DNA of 64,000 nucleotides, from assembly GCF_040930455.2 (NCBI RefSeq), contig NZ_CP170494.1; one strand, 5' to 3'. Under the pieces are notes generated by a model, which was not told the DNA's origin, ran no database searches, and saw only the letters and a list, made by a program, of their open reading frames with translations. Below are positions 60,237 through 64,000 of this stretch, one piece after another (the stretch's first letter is position 1; every line of letters starts with the position of its first letter). This DNA is from Neopusillimonas maritima (GTDB lineage Bacteria; Pseudomonadota; Gammaproteobacteria; Burkholderiales; Burkholderiaceae_B). The translations under genes were made by a program, and so were the position numbers.

Positions 60237-60869
60237 GTGGAGTTAATTGGAAAACAAGTTATTCAACTGCCCAGGGCCCAGGTGTGGGAGGCGTTGAACG
60301 ACCCTGAGGTACTGAAGCAATGTATTCCAGGGTGTGATCAGTTTGTGGCAAGCGGCGAAAATGAGTACGACATTGTCATGACCGCAGCGGTCGGGCCGAT
60401 CAAGGCCAAATTCAAGGGCAAGTTAACGTTAGGCGATATCAACCCACCTGAGTCTTATACGCTAACGTTTGATGGGTCGGGTGGTGCTGCCGGTTTTGGC
60501 AAAGGCAATGCCAGTGTTGTTTTGGGCGATTTGCCTGGGCAAACCGAACTGGAGTATTCAGTGCAGGCCAAGGTCGGGGGCCGGCTGGCCCAAGTGGGTT
60601 CTCGCCTGATCGACGGCGTTGCCAAGAAAATGGCCGACGAATTTTTCGAGCGTTTTAAACAGCGGGTTGAGCCGGAGGGTGCAGGTGAGGGTGAAGCGTC
60701 GGGTGCTGGGGCCTCGAACAACGCGGCGCAACCCACGGAAGATGCCGCATCCAAAGGGCAGGCAGCGGGCCGGGATTCGGGTGGCAAACAACCTTCAATG
60801 CAGCAACGCTGGATTTGGTATGCCATTGCCGCACTCATTATTGTATTGGTGCTCGGCTATTCCACTTAA
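60237..60869 (+). CDS. CoxG-like SRPBCC protein with C-terminal membrane anchor
   Basis: The 210-residue protein has an SRPBCC/CoxG domain (LPRAQVWEALNDPEVLKQCIPG, IKAKFKGKLTLGDINPPESY cut at 20, GGRLAQVGSRLIDGVAKKMA), an Ala/Gly/Gln-rich linker and a C-terminal helix (WIWYAIAALIIVLVLGY). In CO dehydrogenase clusters CoxG anchors the enzyme to the membrane, and this role fits here too. GTG start, 9 bases after the small subunit. Confidence 0.92.
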   Translation: MELIGKQVIQLPRAQVWEALNDPEVLKQCIPGCDQFVASGENEYDIVMTAAVGPIKAKFKGKLTLGDINPPESYTLTFDGSGGAAGFGKGNASVVLGDLPGQTELEYSVQAKVGGRLAQVGSRLIDGVAKKMADEFFERFKQRVEPEGAGEGEASGAGASNNAAQPTEDAASKGQAAGRDSGGKQPSMQQRWIWYAIAALIIVLVLGYST

Positions 60870-60943
60870 TTACGTAGCTTGTTTAACTTTGTTTGCAAAG
60901 GGATTCAGTGGCGTTGAGGAAGTCAATAGAAGATAATCTCCTT

Positions 60944-62734
60944 ATGACCACATTCTTCGGCCCCACTGAAACCACTTGTTCACCGCTGGATAACGGCGGT
61001 TTTGTTTTGCGTAGTAGCCAACCTTTGGCTGAGTACGCACCGCGTATTACCGATTACCTGCTTGCGTGGGCCCAGAAGGCGCCTGGGCAGGTCTTTTTAT
61101 CGCAACGTGATGAAACGCAGGCTTGGCAGCATCTAACATACGAGCAGGCGCTGATGCAGGCGCGGTCGGTGGGGCAGTTTTTGCTCGATAAAGGGTGTGA
61201 TGCGCACAACCCATTGTTGATTTTGGCCGAAAACTCATTGGCGACGGCTTCGCTTTTGTTGGGTGCGCTTTATGTTGGGGTGCCGGTTGCACCTGTTTCG
61301 CCGGCTTATGTTTCGCAAAAAGGGGCGCACGACAAACTGAAAGTGTGCGTCGACACGTTGAAGCCTTGCGTGGCTTACGTGGGGCAAACAGACTGGGTTG
61401 GGCAGTTAGTGCAAGTGTGCGATTTGCCTTTGCAGGTGATTACGCCGGAAGCCGTGCCCGGCCATACCGCTTTAGATGCGGTTTTAAGTACAGCGCCCAC
61501 CAACGCGGTCACGCAGGCAAATGACAAAGTCGGCCTTGATACTGTTGCCAAATATTTGTTTACCTCGGGTTCAACGGGGGCGCCCAAGGGGGTGATCAAT
61601 ACGCATCGCATGTTGTGTGCCAACCAGCAGCAGTTGCGTCAGATTTTCCCTTTTGTGCTTGAGCGGCCGCCTATTTTGGTGGATTGGTTGCCCTGGCATC
61701 ATACGTTTGGTGGTAATGAGGTGTTTTTTTTGGCGATGTGCAATGGTGGAACCCTGCATATCGATCAGGGTAAGCCGATAGGGTCATTATTCGAGCAAAC
61801 CATTACCAATTTGCGCGAAATTTCACCCACCATCCATTTCAACGTGCCGTTGGCGTTTCATCAACTGGTCGTGCGTATGCGCGACGATTCCGTATTGCGT
61901 GAAAGCTTCTTTCGTCGGCTTGACCTTATGTTTTATGCCGGCGCCGGCATGCCTCAACAAACGTGGTCCGACCTTGAGGCATTGGCTGAATTGGTGCGGG
62001 GGCATCGGGTGCCTATGATAACGGCGTGGGGCGCGACAGAAACCGCGCCTTTGGCAACCGGTGTGTTTTTTGAATCGCATCGAGCCGACAATGTGGGTAT
62101 TCCGGTACCCGGTTGTGAAATCAAGTTCGCGCCTGTCGATGGACGTTTTGAGCTTCGGGTGCGTGGGCCGAATGTGATGCCCGGTTATCTGGGGCGGCCC
62201 GATTTAACCGCACGGGTTTTCGATGAAGAAGGCTATTTTCGCAGCGGTGATGCGGCCAGTCTTGCCGATGAAAGCGAACCGTCGAAAGGCATCATTTTTG
62301 AAGGCCGCATCAGTGAGAATTTCAAGTTGCATTCAGGCACCTGGGTATCGGTTGGGCGCTTGCGTGGTTTGCTGATGGGTGAGTTATTGCCTTTGGTTTC
62401 CGATGTGGTAATTGCCGGCCAGGGGCGGGATCGCCTTGGTTTGCTGGTATTTCTGGATACGGGGGTTGCCCGACGTCATGTGGGGCAGAATGATTTGAAC
62501 TATGCCGCGCTGGCGCATCATCCCGCTATTCACGAGTATGTTTGCGCCGCCATTGCGCGTCATAACGCCATGCATCCGGGCAGCTCCACACGAATTGACT
62601 GCTACGCCATTCCAACTGAGCCCCCGTCTGCCGTCGCGCGGGAAATAACCGACAAAGGATCGTTGAACCAGGCGAATGTGCTGTCGCATCGCGCCAAAGT
62701 GGTGCAGGAAATGTTCGGGGATGAGGCAGATTGA
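60944..62734 (+). CDS. Feruloyl-CoA synthase-like aryl-CoA ligase
   Basis: The enzyme has 596 residues: FTSGSTGAPKGVINTHRM (phosphate loop), DWLPWHHTFGGNEVFFLA, AWGATETAP and GRISENFKLHSGTWVSVG (hinge). The FFGPTET start and LPWHHTFGGN motif are typical of the feruloyl-CoA synthase group, which activates hydroxycinnamic or similar aromatic acids. The ATG at 60944 is where homology starts. Its place after a molybdenum hydroxylase suggests that both act on the same aromatic acid, in either order. No enoyl-CoA hydratase/vanillin synthase gene is next to it. Confidence 0.9.
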   Translation: MTTFFGPTETTCSPLDNGGFVLRSSQPLAEYAPRITDYLLAWAQKAPGQVFLSQRDETQAWQHLTYEQALMQARSVGQFLLDKGCDAHNPLLILAENSLATASLLLGALYVGVPVAPVSPAYVSQKGAHDKLKVCVDTLKPCVAYVGQTDWVGQLVQVCDLPLQVITPEAVPGHTALDAVLSTAPTNAVTQANDKVGLDTVAKYLFTSGSTGAPKGVINTHRMLCANQQQLRQIFPFVLERPPILVDWLPWHHTFGGNEVFFLAMCNGGTLHIDQGKPIGSLFEQTITNLREISPTIHFNVPLAFHQLVVRMRDDSVLRESFFRRLDLMFYAGAGMPQQTWSDLEALAELVRGHRVPMITAWGATETAPLATGVFFESHRADNVGIPVPGCEIKFAPVDGRFELRVRGPNVMPGYLGRPDLTARVFDEEGYFRSGDAASLADESEPSKGIIFEGRISENFKLHSGTWVSVGRLRGLLMGELLPLVSDVVIAGQGRDRLGLLVFLDTGVARRHVGQNDLNYAALAHHPAIHEYVCAAIARHNAMHPGSSTRIDCYAIPTEPPSAVAREITDKGSLNQANVLSHRAKVVQEMFGDEAD

Positions 62735-62808
62735 GCCGCACGCGCCGGCATCACCTCGTTAGCCTGAATAGGGTTTGAGCATTTCTTTCTGGCACGTTAT
62801 TTGCTTGC

Positions 62809-63480
62809 ATGAAAGGTATGAATACTTTCGTCCATCTTATCTCCAGCGGCGCAACCAGCATGTTTTGGTTGCGGGCACGTAACCACAATACACTTGCGCT
62901 TACCGCGTCGCGAGCCATGCGTGCACTTCAGGAAAGCGAAGTGTGGTTGGTAGACGCGCGGGTTCATCAAAGTGTGGTTGAGCTGGCGCCGCCTTCCGCA
63001 CGCGTGATCCGGTTGGAGCCGCAAGATAATGAGTCGCGGGGCCAAACGGTTGCGTTGGGGCAGATGCGGCGTTATCGGCGGGCGGGTTATTCGGTGGCGC
63101 GGTTGCGTACTCCAGTCAATGTGGGTGATGACACCCTGGATCCGGCGGCATTGCGACTGCCCCTCATGCCTTCGCAGGTTGGGCGCGGTGTGACGCTTGT
63201 TGCGCCGCGTGTCGATGAGCCGAGCCTTGATTGGGTCAGGTTGTCGCATAACGGCATGACCTTGGTTTGCTACATGGGTGGCTTTTGCGTTACCCGTTTA
63301 AGCCAGGACTTAACGCGCATAGGCTGTTCGCCTTCCTTGCGGGTAACGGCGGTTTATTACAAAGCGTGTGCGCAGTACCGGTATGAGCACACAACATTAA
63401 GCGCATTGGTCAAAGCAGTGCAGTCGGGCGATTCGCTCAAGCCCGCGGTTGTTGTGCTCGATGGCATGATGCCTTTGTAA
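62809..63480 (+). CDS. Divergent tetrapyrrole (uroporphyrin-III) methylase-like protein
   Basis: The 223-residue protein shows traces of the SAM-dependent tetrapyrrole methylase fold (CysG/CobA type): ALTASRAMRALQESEVWLVD at the N-terminus, GYSVARLRTPVNVGD in the middle, GMTLVCYMGG and a C-terminal LKPAVVVLDGMM, in the family's order. The usual GPGDPELLT loop at the start is replaced by ISSGATSMFWLRARN. It is therefore probably not a standard methyltransferase, and might bind another ligand. A single gene with no cobalamin or siroheme genes nearby. Confidence 0.6.
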   Translation: MKGMNTFVHLISSGATSMFWLRARNHNTLALTASRAMRALQESEVWLVDARVHQSVVELAPPSARVIRLEPQDNESRGQTVALGQMRRYRRAGYSVARLRTPVNVGDDTLDPAALRLPLMPSQVGRGVTLVAPRVDEPSLDWVRLSHNGMTLVCYMGGFCVTRLSQDLTRIGCSPSLRVTAVYYKACAQYRYEHTTLSALVKAVQSGDSLKPAVVVLDGMMPL

Positions 63481-63544
63481 TGTTATTCAGGACGTCGGCG
63501 TCCACGGCCGTTAAAATGACCCCTTCCCAGAAAGGAGTCATTCC

Positions 63545-64000
63545 ATGCCCGGCCTGCTGGCGCCTCATTTGCGCCGTTTTCGTTCTGTTCTAGCCGTCTG
63601 TAGAACGGGAAGCACCGCTCAGGCGGCTCTGATTCTGCCGTTGTCGCAATCGGCTATTGCGCGCGCAATTCGGGAGTTGGAAGACGATTTGGGCCGCCCT
63701 TTGTTTGAGCGCGCGGCAAGAGGTATGTTGCCAACTCCGGTGGGGCGTTTGTTGTCGTATCGTGCCGAGCGTGCGATGGCGCAGCTTCAGTTGGCCGAGA
63801 CTGAGCTGAAAGGGCATGATCAAAGTGGCGCGCCGGTGGCGACAAGCCGATTTGTTCACACGGTGGGATACCGGCATCTTCAAACGTTTATTATTTTTTG
63901 TGACACCCGCAGTGAGACTATTGCGGCGCAGCGGCTGGGGGTGAGTCAGCCGGCCGTCAACCAAACATTGCGGCAACTTTCTCATCTGCTGGGGTGCGAA
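63545..64000 (+). CDS. LysR-type regulator with two helix-turn-helix domains (3' end outside window)
   Basis: The first 152 codons are present, with AAAGGAG before the ATG. Residues about 8-75 form a LysR winged helix (SVLAVCRTGSTAQAALIL, LSQSAIARAIRELEDDLG, FERAARGMLPTPVG). After a linker a second LysR-like helix-turn-helix begins at about residue 112 (YRHLQTFIIFCDTRSE, LGVSQPAVNQTLRQL). Normal LysR proteins have one. Whether an effector domain follows cannot be seen. Confidence 0.85.
   Translation, partial: MPGLLAPHLRRFRSVLAVCRTGSTAQAALILPLSQSAIARAIRELEDDLGRPLFERAARGMLPTPVGRLLSYRAERAMAQLQLAETELKGHDQSGAPVATSRFVHTVGYRHLQTFIIFCDTRSETIAAQRLGVSQPAVNQTLRQLSHLLGCE

Noticed and set aside
57430..60869. 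CO dehydrogenase (CoxMSL with CoxG)
   Set aside because: The large-subunit loop is GAFRGFG and not the AYxCSFR of form I CO dehydrogenase, and the gene order with aromatic-acid ligases favours another substrate.
1..64000. CRISPR arrays, tRNA and rRNA genes
   Set aside because: No regularly spaced repeats, no tRNA cloverleaf and no rRNA-like stretch were noticed in reading the window; a covariance-model scan was not possible here.

Overview
The window looks like chromosomal DNA from a betaproteobacterium of the order Burkholderiales, most likely an Alcaligenaceae relative. This is inferred from the complete Gsp type II secretion operon, the gentisate and feruloyl-CoA-synthase-type catabolic genes, LivKHMGF-type importers and general protein style; no rRNA gene is present to confirm it. 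About 60 protein genes, several gene stubs, one decayed insertion sequence and a few regulatory sites can be supported.

Region 1 (1-4900) is a foreign-looking defence island: a Z1-domain P-loop protein (cut by the window edge), a GHKL/MORC-type ATPase, a Vsr-like nicking endonuclease and a cytosine-5 DNA methyltransferase. It fits the restriction-modification-linked MutL/MORC ATPase systems. Region 2 (4900-8000) is scarred DNA: a decayed helix-turn-helix gene, a deleted IS1182-family element with recognisable 28-bp ends, hairpins, a small membrane protein and a gene tail.

Region 3 (8000-27000) is a mosaic. A SoxR gene with a textbook SoxR-controlled divergent promoter drives a 25-codon flavin-reductase stub and an arylamine N-acetyltransferase. 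A compact operon encodes an exported TTHB210-like protein, a cupredoxin, a GTP cyclohydrolase I and an ECF sigma factor. A LodA/LodB-type quinoprotein oxidase locus has an extra Tat-exported small protein. Next come an exported Ntn-hydrolase, a HigBA toxin-antitoxin pair, an ABC-F protein, a solitary degenerate ABC ATPase, an aryl-CoA/AMP ligase followed by a monooxygenase stub, and an HD-GYP protein.

Region 4 (26800-38350) is a type II secretion locus: gspO and gspC on the minus strand, gspGHIJKLMNDEF on the plus strand, most with overlapping start and stop codons. Directly next to it (38370-41660) lie a membrane-anchored formylglycine-generating-enzyme-like protein and a lipoprotein sulfatase with a non-standard active-site motif and a dockerin-like tail. 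They may act together with the secretion machine.

Region 5 (41870-50890) is a 3-hydroxybenzoate/gentisate operon: LysR regulator, FAH-family hydrolase, gentisate dioxygenase, 3-hydroxybenzoate 6-hydroxylase and a five-gene branched-chain-amino-acid-type ABC importer, ending in a strong terminator. A Rieske O-demethylase-type oxygenase follows on the other strand. Region 6 (52190-62730) is a second, uncharacterised catabolic locus: acyl-CoA ligase and LysR on the minus strand, and on the plus strand a signal-less solute-binding-like protein, an alpha/beta hydrolase, a three-subunit molybdenum hydroxylase, a CoxG-like membrane protein and a feruloyl-CoA-synthase-like ligase. The window ends with a divergent tetrapyrrole-methylase-like protein and the start of a LysR-type regulator that appears to carry two helix-turn-helix domains.
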